A stretch of DNA of 64,000 nucleotides, taken from NCBI GenBank assembly GCA_947501445.1, contig CANMVS010000010.1, positions 1 to 64,000 of the forward strand. Reading direction: 5' to 3'. The translations under genes were made by a program, and so were the position numbers. Numbering within the stretch: position 1 is the stretch's first letter; each line of letters begins with the position of its first letter. The DNA is from an uncultured Rhizobiaceae group bacterium (lineage in GTDB: Bacteria; Pseudomonadota; Alphaproteobacteria; Rhizobiales; Rhizobiaceae). The notes below the pieces were generated by a model. That model had not been told where the DNA came from. It did no database searches and was given only the letters and a program-made list of their open reading frames with translations. Positions 18,509-27,929 of this stretch are shown here, piece by piece.

Positions 18509-19585
18509 CTAGTACGGGAAAGGCCAAAGGCGCAATTTTTCCTTGAGCAACCGCCAAAGCTGAGCCAGCCCATGGGGTTCCACAATCAGGAAAAAGACGA
18601 TGAGACCGCCAACAAGCATGATCTCGATGTGAGCGGCTAGATCTGTCGGCCAGCTCATGCCGCCAACCATGACATTCTTCAACAGGACCGGCATCAGCGT
18701 CAAAAATGCGGCGCCGAGGAACGATCCAAGGATCGAACCGAGACCGCCGATAATGACCATGAACAACACCAGAAATGACTTGTCGATGCCAAATGCCTCT
18801 GTTGGTTCGGCAGCACCAAGCCAGACTGAGAAATAAAGGGCACCGGCAACGCCGATATAAAAGGAGCTGACCGCAAAGGCGGAGATCTTGGCTTTCAGGG
18901 GCTGAACACCAATGATCTCTGCGGCAATATCCATATCGCGTATGGCCATCCAGGACCGCCCCAGCTGACCGCGCGTGAGATTGCGTGCCACCCAGGCAAA
19001 GACAAACACCAAAGTCAGGCAGAAAAGATAGGTTGCCCAGGGCGGTGCACTTGCACCTGTGACAGCAACACCGAAAATAGTGCGTTCAGGTGCCGTGATC
19101 TGCCCGGAAGCGGAATTATTGTAAAACCACGGTACCTTGTTGAATATCCACACAAGGAAAAACTGCGCAGCCAATGTGGCAACAGCCAGATAAAACCCCT
19201 TGATACGCAGCGAGGGCAGTCCAAACAGCATGCCGACAAAGGCAGTAACGCCGCCGGAAAGCACGACCACGATGAACATATTCATTTCCGGAAATGCCGT
19301 CATCAGCTTGTAACAGGCATAGGCCCCAACGGCCATGAAACCACCCGTACCGAGGCTGACCTGACCGCAATAACCTGTCAGAATATTCAGACCAAGCGCC
19401 GCCATTGACCAGACCAGCAATGGGACCAGCACCGATTTTTCCCAATAGTCATTGACCAGAAAAGGCACAACAAGAAAGGCAAATGCCATGGCTGTCCAGA
19501 ACAGATACCGTTCGGATCTGATCGGAAAGGTCTGCTGGTCAGCAGCATAGGTCGAACTAAAATCGCCAGTTTCGCGATACAACAT
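18509..19585 (-). CDS. branched-chain amino acid-type ABC permease, LivM-like
   Basis: A 358-residue inner-membrane permease with about nine helices. LNILTGYCGQVSLGTGGFMAVGAYA (here: LNILTGYCGQVSLG, then TGGFMAVGAYA) is the LivM signature, and GGLGSILGSFLGAAF is the EAA-like loop that contacts the ATPase. ATG 19585, five bases after the livH-like stop. Part of the five-component transporter. Confidence 0.9.
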   Translation of the reverse strand: MLYRETGDFSSTYAADQQTFPIRSERYLFWTAMAFAFLVVPFLVNDYWEKSVLVPLLVWSMAALGLNILTGYCGQVSLGTGGFMAVGAYACYKLMTAFPEMNMFIVVVLSGGVTAFVGMLFGLPSLRIKGFYLAVATLAAQFFLVWIFNKVPWFYNNSASGQITAPERTIFGVAVTGASAPPWATYLFCLTLVFVFAWVARNLTRGQLGRSWMAIRDMDIAAEIIGVQPLKAKISAFAVSSFYIGVAGALYFSVWLGAAEPTEAFGIDKSFLVLFMVIIGGLGSILGSFLGAAFLTLMPVLLKNVMVGGMSWPTDLAAHIEIMLVGGLIVFFLIVEPHGLAQLWRLLKEKLRLWPFPY

Positions 19586-19590
19586 AAGAT

Positions 19591-20592
19591 TTAAATCCTC
19601 TCGATGATTTTTTCACCGTAAAGACCTTGCGGACGAAACAGCAGGAACGCGAGTGCAACCATATAGGCGAACCAGTTTTCAACGGCTCCGCCCACCAATG
19701 GACCGATATAGGCTTCGGCAAGTTTTTCACCCACCCCGATAATCAGGCCGCCAACAATGGCCCCCGGAATAGAGGTGAACCCACCCAGTATCAGCACCGG
19801 CAACGCTTTCAGCGCTATCAGTGACAGTGAGAATTGAACGCCGGATTTGGCACCCCACATGATACCAGCCACAAGCGCTACAAAGCCGGATATCGACCAG
19901 ACGATAACCCAGATGCTGCGCAGTGAAATACCAACCGACAGAGCTGCCTGATGGTCATCAGCAACAGCGCGCAATGCCCTGCCTGTCGCGGTATACTGCG
20001 AGAAGATCGTCAGGGCGATCACCAGGATGATGGCAATGATTGCCGCCGACACATCCAGCGTGTCGATATACATGCCATAATACTCAGAGCCGGCTGTGGC
20101 CCAACTGGTTGTTACATCTTCCAGCCAGAAGGATCCGCCTGTTGGCAGGCCAACATCCAGAGGCTTCACATCAGCGCCCCACATCAGATCGCCAAATCCT
20201 TCGAGGAAATAGGCAAGTCCGATGGTCGCCATGAACAATATGATCGGCTCCTGATTGACGAGGTGTTTGAGAACAACCTTTTCAATCGTAAATGCCAGCA
20301 CGATCATAACCGCCATGGTCATCAGAATTGCCAGTATTGTCGGCAGACCCGGCCCCCAATGATGAATATCAGTGCCGAAGGTGGCATTGATCAAATGCGA
20401 GAACGGCATCTGTCCTGTCTGCAACCCCACCAGCGTCAGGGCAGCGAATAATGCCATCACCCCCTGGGCAAAATTGAAAATGCCGGAGGCCTTGAAAATC
20501 AGCACGAACCCAAGTGCAACCAGTGCATACATCACACCGGTCATCAGGCCGTTCAAAACCGTTTCGATAAAATTCAGAAAATCAGGACTCAC
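19591..20592 (-). CDS. branched-chain amino acid-type ABC permease, LivH-like
   Basis: A 333-residue permease with about eight to ten helices. The first helix MYALVALGFVLIFKASGIFNFAQG (in two parts: MYALVALGFVLIFKA, SGIFNFAQG) is typical of LivH, as is GGFTSIPGAIVGGLIIG near the end. Start is GTG at 20592 with GGGGGACA upstream. It pairs with the LivM-like subunit to form the membrane channel. Confidence 0.9.
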   Translation of the reverse strand: MSPDFLNFIETVLNGLMTGVMYALVALGFVLIFKASGIFNFAQGVMALFAALTLVGLQTGQMPFSHLINATFGTDIHHWGPGLPTILAILMTMAVMIVLAFTIEKVVLKHLVNQEPIILFMATIGLAYFLEGFGDLMWGADVKPLDVGLPTGGSFWLEDVTTSWATAGSEYYGMYIDTLDVSAAIIAIILVIALTIFSQYTATGRALRAVADDHQAALSVGISLRSIWVIVWSISGFVALVAGIMWGAKSGVQFSLSLIALKALPVLILGGFTSIPGAIVGGLIIGVGEKLAEAYIGPLVGGAVENWFAYMVALAFLLFRPQGLYGEKIIERI

Positions 20593-20655
20593 GCCGTGTC
20601 CCCCAATAGCTGGATTATTGTCTTGCCGCAGGCCAAGGCACTCGCCAATGCTGCG

Positions 20656-21480
20656 TCAGTCATGGGCGACACCCAGATAGGCATCGATGACCTTTTGATT
20701 ATTACGAACCTCATCGGGTGTGCCGTCGCCAATTTTCTGGCCATAATCGAGCACAACGACACGGTCTGACAGATCCATGACCACGCCCATGTCATGTTCA
20801 ATCAATGCTATGGTTGTCCCGAACTGCTGGTTCACATCCATCACAAATCGGCTCATGTCCTCTTTTTCTTCCAAATTCATCCCCGCCATCGGCTCATCCA
20901 GCAGCAAAAGCGCCGGATCAGCAGCAAGCGCCCGCCCCAGTTCCACCCGCTTTTGCAGGCCGTAGGGCAAACGCCCCACCGGGGTTTTGCGGATGTGCTC
21001 TATCTCCAGAAAATCAATGATCCTTTCGACCGCTTCACGATGCGCAAGTTCCTCATTGCGCGCCGGGCCGACCCAAAGTGCCTGCGCCAGAATATTGCTG
21101 TGCATCAGGGTCATGCGGCCGGTCATTATATTGTCGAGAGTGGACATGCCCTTGAACAGGGCAATATTTTGAAATGTTCTGGCAATACCCTGTTTGGCAG
21201 CACGGTGAGGACGCATGCGGCGGCGCTTTTCACCGCGAAAGGTAATGGTTCCTTCCTGTGGATGATAAAACCCGTTGATGACATTGAGCATCGACGTTTT
21301 ACCGGCGCCATTGGGACCGATGATGGCCCGAACTTCACCTTTTTTAATGTCGAAAGAAATATCCGATATGGCTTTCACACCGCCGAAGGAAAGCGAGATA
21401 TTGTCGACATGCAGAAGCATGCCTCCCTTTTCAATTCCATCGTCTGCGCGCATGCTGCCCGGATTGATATGCTGGTTCAT
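20656..21480 (-). CDS. branched-chain amino acid-type ABC transporter ATPase, LivG-like
   Basis: A 274-residue ABC ATPase of LivG type. Walker A GPNGAGKTS near residue 55, LLLDEPMAGMN as Walker B, IALIEHDMGVVM H-loop. Walker B carries the LivG-like MAGMN sequence. Its ATG overlaps the ligase stop by four bases (ATGA), so ligase and transporter synthesis are coupled. Confidence 0.9.
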   Translation of the reverse strand: MNQHINPGSMRADDGIEKGGMLLHVDNISLSFGGVKAISDISFDIKKGEVRAIIGPNGAGKTSMLNVINGFYHPQEGTITFRGEKRRRMRPHRAAKQGIARTFQNIALFKGMSTLDNIMTGRMTLMHSNILAQALWVGPARNEELAHREAVERIIDFLEIEHIRKTPVGRLPYGLQKRVELGRALAADPALLLLDEPMAGMNLEEKEDMSRFVMDVNQQFGTTIALIEHDMGVVMDLSDRVVVLDYGQKIGDGTPDEVRNNQKVIDAYLGVAHD

Positions 21481-23462
21481 TCAGCAGCCTCCTTCAACGC
21501 CGCAGCCGGGGCATGGATTTTCATGTCACTGATCTGTACCGTGGCTGAAATGCTGCCCTTGCGACCGTCTTCATAGGTCACTTCCGTGCTCACGTATTTT
21601 TCCTTTGAGCCGTCATACAGCGCTTCAATCAGCGGGCCGTAGCGCTCGGCAATAAAGCCGCGACGCACCTTTTGCGTGCGCGTCAACTCGCCATCATCGG
21701 CATCAAGTTCCTTGTGCAGAACAAGAAACCGTTTGACCTGCGATCCTGCCATCATTGGCTCATTGGCAAGATCATGGTTCACCTGCGCCACGTGTTCGGT
21801 CATCATCTGATAGACCTGTGGAAGATTGGCCAGCTCCTGATAGGAAGCATAGGAAATATTGTTGCGTTCGGCCCAGTTGCCAACCGCCGTCAGATCGATA
21901 TTGAGGAAGACCGAACAAAAATCCCGCCCGTCACCAAATGCCACAACTTCGCGGATATTCGGGAAGAATTTCAGCTTGTTCTCGATGTATTTGGGGGCAA
22001 ACAATGATCCGTCGTTCAATTTGCCCACATCCTTGGCCCGGTCGATGATTTTCAGATCACCACGGCTGTCGAATATGCCGGCATCACCTGTTTTGACAAA
22101 ACCATCCTCGGTTACAGTCTCCCTGGTCTTTTCATCATCAGCATAGTAGCCGACAAACATGCCGGGTGATTTGAACTGCACCTCACCGTCATCGGCAATG
22201 CGTATCTCGACATCCGGTGCAGCCTTGCCCACCGTATCAGCGTAGATTTCACCGTCCTTTTGGGCCGTGACATAAAGGAACGCTTCGGTCTGTCCGTAGA
22301 GCTGCTTCAAATTGATGCCGAGGGAACGAAAGAATGAAAACAGGTCCGGCCCGATGGCCTCGCCAGCGGTATAGGCAGTGCGAATTTTGCTGAAACCCAG
22401 CGTATTTTTCAGCGGCCCGTAAACCAGCAGATTACCAAGTGAATAGGCAATCCGGCCTGCAAGTGGAACAGGCCGGCCTTCCAATATCGCTTCGCCATAT
22501 TTTTTGGCGACACCCAGATAATAGTGAAACAGCTTTTTCTTGAGCGCGCTTGCATCTTCCATGCGGATCATGACGCTTGTCAGCAGCCCTTCGAACACCC
22601 GAGGCGGTGCAAAATAAAATGTCGGTCCAATCTCGCGCAGATTGTGCTGAACCGTTTCAGCACTTTCCGGGCAGGCCATACAAAGACCGGACACATAGCC
22701 CTGGGCATAATTGAGGTAATGATCGCCGACCCAGGCCAATGGCAGATAGGCAAGCACACTGTCATCTGCACTCAGATGATCGAACTTAACCGTATCCTGC
22801 GCAGCCTTTACCGATGTTTTGGCTTTCAACACCACGCCCTTTGAGCGACCGGTCGTTCCGGAGGTATAAAGAAACGCAGAAATCTCCTCGCCGTCGCAGG
22901 CAGCAATATTGTCTTCCCACTGCTTTGCCAAATCAGCATTGGCAGAAAGGCTTTCCCGTCCCTTTTCCTGCACATCGGCGAAGTCATATAGCTGATGATG
23001 ATCATATTCGCGCAACCCGCGAACTTCATCATAGATGACCTGTTTCAGTGCTGGAATCTCTTCGGAAAACGAAAGAATCTTGTCGACCTGCTCCTGATCC
23101 TGAACCACCGCCAGTTGCGCACCGGAATGGTTGAGAACATAGGCCATCTCTTCTGCAACGGCATCGGAATAAACCGGAATTGGTATGGCTTTCAAAGCCT
23201 GAACGGCACAAAAGGTCCAGTAAAGACGCGGCCGGTTGGTGCCAACAATAGCCACCTTGTCGCCTGGTCCTATACCCATTTCCTGCAGGCCGATGGAAAA
23301 GGCACGAACCTCCTCAAGCTGCTCCTTCCAGGTCCAGCTTTGCCAGATTCCCATATCCTTGTGGCGCATGGCAACGCGATCAGCGAAGCGCACGGCATTC
23401 AACAACAGATACTGCGGAAAAGTCACCGGCTCACGGCCGGCATTGCTGCCCGACGTTGGCAT
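21477..23462 (-). CDS. AMP-forming long-chain-type acyl-CoA ligase
   Basis: A 661-residue AMP-dependent synthetase. The start chosen is ATG 23462 behind GGAGGAG; a TTG at 23483 is in frame. P-loop AFLYTSGTTGRSKGVVLK near residue 200, YGQTEAFLYVT in the middle, and KTGDAGIFDSRGDLKIIDR towards the C-terminus. The enzyme adenylates a carboxylic acid and forms its CoA thioester. As first gene before livGHMKF, it probably traps the transported acid, but the chain (fatty, aromatic or branched) is not predictable. A TetR-type operator precedes it. Confidence 0.88.
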   Translation of the reverse strand: MPTSGSNAGREPVTFPQYLLLNAVRFADRVAMRHKDMGIWQSWTWKEQLEEVRAFSIGLQEMGIGPGDKVAIVGTNRPRLYWTFCAVQALKAIPIPVYSDAVAEEMAYVLNHSGAQLAVVQDQEQVDKILSFSEEIPALKQVIYDEVRGLREYDHHQLYDFADVQEKGRESLSANADLAKQWEDNIAACDGEEISAFLYTSGTTGRSKGVVLKAKTSVKAAQDTVKFDHLSADDSVLAYLPLAWVGDHYLNYAQGYVSGLCMACPESAETVQHNLREIGPTFYFAPPRVFEGLLTSVMIRMEDASALKKKLFHYYLGVAKKYGEAILEGRPVPLAGRIAYSLGNLLVYGPLKNTLGFSKIRTAYTAGEAIGPDLFSFFRSLGINLKQLYGQTEAFLYVTAQKDGEIYADTVGKAAPDVEIRIADDGEVQFKSPGMFVGYYADDEKTRETVTEDGFVKTGDAGIFDSRGDLKIIDRAKDVGKLNDGSLFAPKYIENKLKFFPNIREVVAFGDGRDFCSVFLNIDLTAVGNWAERNNISYASYQELANLPQVYQMMTEHVAQVNHDLANEPMMAGSQVKRFLVLHKELDADDGELTRTQKVRRGFIAERYGPLIEALYDGSKEKYVSTEVTYEDGRKGSISATVQISDMKIHAPAAALKEAAE

Positions 23463-23551
23463 TTTCCAGAACTCTCCTCCCAAGGTCGACAGATCCTCTT
23501 TCCGTCGACAAAGCGCATGCGCTTTTTCATTTTGGCGCTCTTTAAAATAAA

Positions 23552-23565
23552 TGAACGCCTGTTCT
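23552..23565. promoter_or_regulatory. candidate TetR operator upstream of the acyl-CoA ligase operon
   Basis: TGAACG-CC-TGTTCT, an imperfect inverted repeat similar to the site before the leucine operon, about 90 bp upstream of the ligase start. It suggests shared or parallel TetR control. Plus-strand promoter elements of the downstream enolase-superfamily gene may lie in 23566-23789, where I see nothing else. Confidence 0.4.
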
Positions 23566-23789
23566 TTTAATCAAAAAAATGGAACCCGCGCAAGCTACTT
23601 TAGTTCAACAGCGACAAGTTTACCCACAACCCATGCGCTTCTTTGCCAGGAATGTGCCGGCTCGCGAGCAGCGGTCTGCGCAACAAATGGTAATATTATC
23701 AGCACAATACGCTCGACATTGCATCAAAGCCGGGCAAATATGCGCAAGAAAATTTCACGCCCCGGCACCAGGCAAAAAAGGACGGTTTC

Positions 23790-24899
23790 ATGCAGCACAT
23801 CAACATTACCGACATGCATGTCTACACAACGCGGATACCGGTTCAGGCCACACACTCGCATGGCAGCGGTGATGTCAGCACGATTAACAGCGTCATTTTG
23901 GAGCTGACCGGTGACAGTGGCCACACCGGTTGGGGGGAAGCCTCACCCTGGCCGGTCTTTACCGGAACAACCGAAGCCAATGCTGCTGCATTGGACAAAC
24001 ACCTGCGCCCGTTGATCATCGGTGCAAATGCATTGCGACGCGAAGAACTGCTTGTCCGGGCCGAAAAGGAACTGGTCCATTGCAATGAAGCCAAAGCGGC
24101 ACTTGAAATGGCGCTGCTTGATCTGGTGGGCAAGACACTCGGGCTTTCCGTTGGTCAGCTCATTGGCGGGCGCCAGCGCGACAGTGTTCCGGTCAGCTTT
24201 TCTGTTGCCAATCCGGTCTTTGAGGAAGACATGGAACTCATTGCGCATCTTTACGGAAGCGGCGTGCGCCTGTTCAAACTCAAGACCGGGTTTCATGATC
24301 ACAAATTTGATTTGATGCGGTTGGAAAAAATACGCGAAACCCACGGCGATTCCATCAAGTTGCGCATTGACTACAACCAGGGCCTGAAGGCCACGGATGC
24401 GATACGCACGCTCAGAGACATGGAGGCTTTTGATCTGTGCTTCATCGAGCAACCAACGCCGCGCCACAATCTGGAGGCAATGGCAGCAATAAGCCATGCC
24501 ATCGATACGCCCATCATGGCTGACGAATCTGTATTTGACCCGCGTGAGGCGCTGATTGCAGCAAAGATGAACCTGGCTGATATCTATTCATTGAAAGTGA
24601 TGAAAAGCGGCGGCATTGCCCGAGCGCAGGAGATCGCTGCAATTGCCGGTGCTGCAGGTGTTGGCGTCTACGGCGGATGCATGTTCGAGACCGGGCTTGC
24701 GCATCTGGCCGGTGCGCATCTGGTGTCCGCAATTCCCGAAATCGACCTTGGGTGTGAATTCTATATGCCGTCTTTTTATGCCACGGACGATCTTTTGTGC
24801 GAGCCTTTCCCGGTTCGAAATGGTGCTGTTCACATTCCCGAAACACCGGGCCTGGGCATTGATATTGATCGTGACAAACTGCAAAAATACGGTATTTGA
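23790..24899 (+). CDS. muconate cycloisomerase-like enzyme (enolase superfamily)
   Basis: A 369-residue member of the muconate-lactonising / mandelate racemase group, and the only catabolic enzyme on the plus strand here. Catalytic pattern for an MLE-type barrel: KLKTG (Lys163 and Lys165), Asp194 in DYNQG, Glu220 in IEQP, Asp245 in ADES, and Lys269 in LKVMKSGG. The C-terminal DLGCEFYMPSFYATDDLLCEP resembles (chloro)muconate cycloisomerases more than dipeptide epimerases. No catechol dioxygenase or muconolactone isomerase lies nearby, so another substrate (an amino acid, hydroxyproline or dipeptide) is equally possible. ATG 23790 behind AAGGA. Its 3' end is followed by repeat F. Confidence 0.8.
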   Translation: MQHINITDMHVYTTRIPVQATHSHGSGDVSTINSVILELTGDSGHTGWGEASPWPVFTGTTEANAAALDKHLRPLIIGANALRREELLVRAEKELVHCNEAKAALEMALLDLVGKTLGLSVGQLIGGRQRDSVPVSFSVANPVFEEDMELIAHLYGSGVRLFKLKTGFHDHKFDLMRLEKIRETHGDSIKLRIDYNQGLKATDAIRTLRDMEAFDLCFIEQPTPRHNLEAMAAISHAIDTPIMADESVFDPREALIAAKMNLADIYSLKVMKSGGIARAQEIAAIAGAAGVGVYGGCMFETGLAHLAGAHLVSAIPEIDLGCEFYMPSFYATDDLLCEPFPVRNGAVHIPETPGLGIDIDRDKLQKYGI

Positions 24900-24933
24900 G
24901 CGCGGCCAGTTATGACCGCGCCAAAAGCAACGC

Positions 24934-25036
24934 CAGACCGTTTTACGTTTTGTCAGAAACGGGACAACGGTGTCGATTTTTGATTTTGTCGATGCATTCA
25001 GGTTTTGCCGATTCCGTCAAAACCTGAATTATTCTA
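24934..25036 (+). repeat. RIME/Bru-RS-like intergenic repeat, copy F (full length)
   Basis: Complete copy: head hairpin CCGTTTTACGTTTTGTCAGAAACGG region, middle, perfect tail hairpin ATTCAGGTTTTG (24998-25009) and CAAAACCTGAAT. The terminal CTA (25034-25036) is the TAG stop of the dppF-like gene on the minus strand. Confidence 0.9.
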
Positions 25037-26008
25037 GCTGTCAGCGGACACCACATGGCAGGCAACCTTGACCTTTGAAATCTGCTCAAGTTCCGGACGA
25101 ACGGACCGGCACTTGTCCACAACAGCAGGGCAACGCGGATTGAATGCGCAACCTGACGGTGGGTCAATGGGTGATGGCAATTCGCCGGTCAGAACAACCC
25201 GCTCACTGGTACGGGTTGGGTCTGCCACGGGTGTCGCTGACAAAAGGGCTTTCGTGTAGGGGTGCCGTGGTTGCTTGAACACAGCACTTGCAGGCCCCTG
25301 CTCCACCGGCCTGCCCAGATACATCACCATGATATCATCAGCGATATGACGCACCACAGACAGATCATGACTGATAAACAGATAGGCCAGGTCAAGCCTT
25401 TGCTGCAATTCTGACAGCAGATTGAGCACCTGTGCCTGAATTGAAAGGTCCAGTGCGGAAACCGGTTCATCCAGAACCAGTATGTCAGGATCCAGCATCA
25501 GGGCCCGTGCAATGGCAATACGCTGGCGCTGTCCGCCGGAGAACATATGTGGATAGCGATCATAGTGCTCGGGCCGCAGCCCGACACTTGCAATCATATC
25601 CGTTGCCCTTTCACGACGTTCCGCCTTGGGCATCGACGTATTGACCAGCAATGGTTCTTCCAGGGCCGCGCCAATGCGCTGGCGTGGATTGAGTGATCCA
25701 TAGGGATTTTGGAAGACGATCTGCACCTTGGGGCGAAGCGCCCTCAGGGCATCGCCGCTGGCAGTTGCGATGTCGTCATCACCAATTTTCAATGCGCCGG
25801 AGGTTGGCGGTTCGATCATTGAAACAAGTCTGGCCAATGTTGATTTTCCACAACCACTCTCGCCAACGACCGCCAGCGTTTTACCGCGCTCCAGCGTAAA
25901 GCTCGCCCCGGCCAGGGCCTTGAGCGTTGCGACCGGTTTGAACGCACCGCGCGCCACCGGATAATGGCGTGTAAGATTGTCTGCCGTCAGAACTGTATGG
26001 GCGTTCAT
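25034..26008 (-). CDS. oligo/dipeptide ABC transporter ATPase, DppF-like
   Basis: A 324-residue ATPase of the peptide/nickel family. Walker A GESGCGKST near residue 50, signature SGGQRQRIAIARAL, Walker B LVLDEPVSALD, and a C-terminal oligopeptide motif with Cys residues (CAFNPRC) that may hold an iron-sulfur cluster as in DppD/F families. Starts in a four-base ATGA overlap with the upstream ATPase gene. The stop TAG comes from repeat copy F. Confidence 0.9.
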   Translation of the reverse strand: MNAHTVLTADNLTRHYPVARGAFKPVATLKALAGASFTLERGKTLAVVGESGCGKSTLARLVSMIEPPTSGALKIGDDDIATASGDALRALRPKVQIVFQNPYGSLNPRQRIGAALEEPLLVNTSMPKAERRERATDMIASVGLRPEHYDRYPHMFSGGQRQRIAIARALMLDPDILVLDEPVSALDLSIQAQVLNLLSELQQRLDLAYLFISHDLSVVRHIADDIMVMYLGRPVEQGPASAVFKQPRHPYTKALLSATPVADPTRTSERVVLTGELPSPIDPPSGCAFNPRCPAVVDKCRSVRPELEQISKVKVACHVVSADS

Positions 26009-27006
26009 GCGGACACCTCTTCATTCGTCGGCATGCCCTGCGGCACGCCATTAACAACCGGATAGTGACAAAGAGCCTGTCCAAGTTCTTTGCCTTCCTG
26101 GGTGGGTGCATTGTTGCGGCAATGATCTGTTGCATAGGAACAGCGCGGCGAAAACAAACATCCATTTGGCCGGTCAAATTGACCAGGAACAACACCCGGT
26201 ATCGAAGGCAATTCGCGTTGCGTCGCCCGCTCAGGCAAGGCTGACAGCAATGCCTGCGTATAGGGGTGGTGCGGATCTGCAAACAGACCTTTGACCTCCT
26301 GCTCTTCGACTTTTTGACCCGCATATTGAACCGACACACGCTGTGCGGTCTCAGCCACCACGCCCATGTCATGGGTGATAAGCACAAGAGCCATACCGGT
26401 ATCACGCTGCAGACTGATAAGCAGGTCCAGTATCTGTGCCTGAATAGTGACATCAAGCGCCGTTGTCGGCTCATCGGCAATCAGCAGTTTGGGACTGCAG
26501 GCAATTGCCATGGCAATCATGACGCGCTGGTTCATGCCTCCCGACAATTGATGCGGGAAAGACGACAGGCGTTTTTCCGGTGCCGGTATGCCAACCAGGT
26601 TCATCAGTTCGATAACCCGTTCACGACGCTGGGCACGGTTGAGATCAAGATGCGCCTTGAGGGCCTCTGTCAACTGAAACCCAACGGTAAAGCATGGGTT
26701 CAGGCTCGACATGGGTTCCTGAAAAATCATCGCAATATCCTTACCGATGATTTTGCGGCGATCACGGGCAGTCATGCCAATAAGGCTGCGTCCTTCCACA
26801 TCCATACGGTCGGCTGTCACATTTGCCGTCCAGGGCAACAGGCCCATAACGGCCAGCATGGCAACAGATTTACCGGACCCGGATTCGCCAACCACGGCCA
26901 GAACCTCACCAGGATCAACCGACATCGATACACCGTCCACGGCACGAAAACGACCGTGGGCAGTGGCAAATTCAACCGTCAGGTTTTCTAGTTCAAGCAG
27001 CGCCAT
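26005..27006 (-). CDS. oligo/dipeptide ABC transporter ATPase, DppD-like
   Basis: A 333-residue ATPase. Walker [12 protein letters not shown], Walker [13 protein letters not shown], signature [14 protein letters not shown], and the C-terminal oligopeptide extension [16 protein letters not shown] at 27006 behind GAGGAGG. Pairs with the DppF-like subunit. Confidence 0.9.
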   Translation of the reverse strand: MALLELENLTVEFATAHGRFRAVDGVSMSVDPGEVLAVVGESGSGKSVAMLAVMGLLPWTANVTADRMDVEGRSLIGMTARDRRKIIGKDIAMIFQEPMSSLNPCFTVGFQLTEALKAHLDLNRAQRRERVIELMNLVGIPAPEKRLSSFPHQLSGGMNQRVMIAMAIACSPKLLIADEPTTALDVTIQAQILDLLISLQRDTGMALVLITHDMGVVAETAQRVSVQYAGQKVEEQEVKGLFADPHHPYTQALLSALPERATQRELPSIPGVVPGQFDRPNGCLFSPRCSYATDHCRNNAPTQEGKELGQALCHYPVVNGVPQGMPTNEEVSA

Positions 27007-27007
27007 A

Positions 27008-27922
27008 TCAGGACCTCCTCAACTTGGGATCAAGCGCGTCACGGATACCATCACCCATGAGGTTGATTGCCAGAACGGTCAGCAAAATGGCGATACCGGG
27101 GAATGTGACGACCCACCATGCGCGCAGGATAAACTCACGGGCCTCGGCCAGCATTGTGCCCCACTCAGGTGTTGGTGGCTGCGCCCCCATGCCCAGGAAC
27201 CCGAGTGCCGCGGCATCCAGGATAGCGGTTGAAAACGACAGGGCAGCCTGCACAATCAATGGTGCCAGACAATTGGGCAATATCGTGTGAAACATCAGCC
27301 GTAACGGGCGAACACCCGCCACCTTGGCCGCGATTACATAATCCTTGCCACGCTCGGTCATGACTGCTGCGCGGGTCAAACGTACATAATGGGGCTGTTG
27401 CACAATAGCGATGGCGATCATCGCATTGGTCAGACTTGGCCCCAAAATGGCAACCAGCGTCAGTGCCAGCAACAGGCTGGGAAATGACAGGATGATATCC
27501 ATGATCCGCATGATGATTGCATCAACTGCGCCGCCGACAAAACCTGCGATAAGCCCAACCGTAATGCCGATGACCAGTGCTATGGAAACAACGATGACCC
27601 CGACCAGCAAAGATAGCCTGCTGCCATAAATCAACCGTGACAACATATCACGCCCGACGGGATCAGTACCCAGAATGAATTTCCAGGTTCCTCCTTCCTG
27701 CCAAACGGGAGGCACGAGCAGTGCATCACGAAACTGATCTGTCGCAGTATGCGGTGCAATGACACCGGCAAAGATGGCAATCAGACAAATGAAAACGAAA
27801 AACCAAAGACCTATGACGGCACCGCGGTTTTCACTAAAATAGCGCCAGAATTCGATTAGCAGCTCAAGACGTCCTGTCTTGCGGATATCGAGATCGGGTG
27901 CATTTGAAACTGTATCAGTCAT
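27008..27922 (-). CDS. oligo/dipeptide ABC permease, DppC-like
   Basis: A 304-residue permease. Start ATG 27922 behind GAGGGTGAT; the open frame extends to 27979 but overlaps the end of the upstream permease. Six membrane helices; N-terminal extension typical of DppC; GTDPVGRDMLSRLIYGSRLSL is the family hallmark; the loop VAGVRPLRLMFHTILPNCL contacts the ATPases. Confidence 0.9.
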   Translation of the reverse strand: MTDTVSNAPDLDIRKTGRLELLIEFWRYFSENRGAVIGLWFFVFICLIAIFAGVIAPHTATDQFRDALLVPPVWQEGGTWKFILGTDPVGRDMLSRLIYGSRLSLLVGVIVVSIALVIGITVGLIAGFVGGAVDAIIMRIMDIILSFPSLLLALTLVAILGPSLTNAMIAIAIVQQPHYVRLTRAAVMTERGKDYVIAAKVAGVRPLRLMFHTILPNCLAPLIVQAALSFSTAILDAAALGFLGMGAQPPTPEWGTMLAEAREFILRAWWVVTFPGIAILLTVLAINLMGDGIRDALDPKLRRS

Positions 27923-27929
27923 ATCACCC

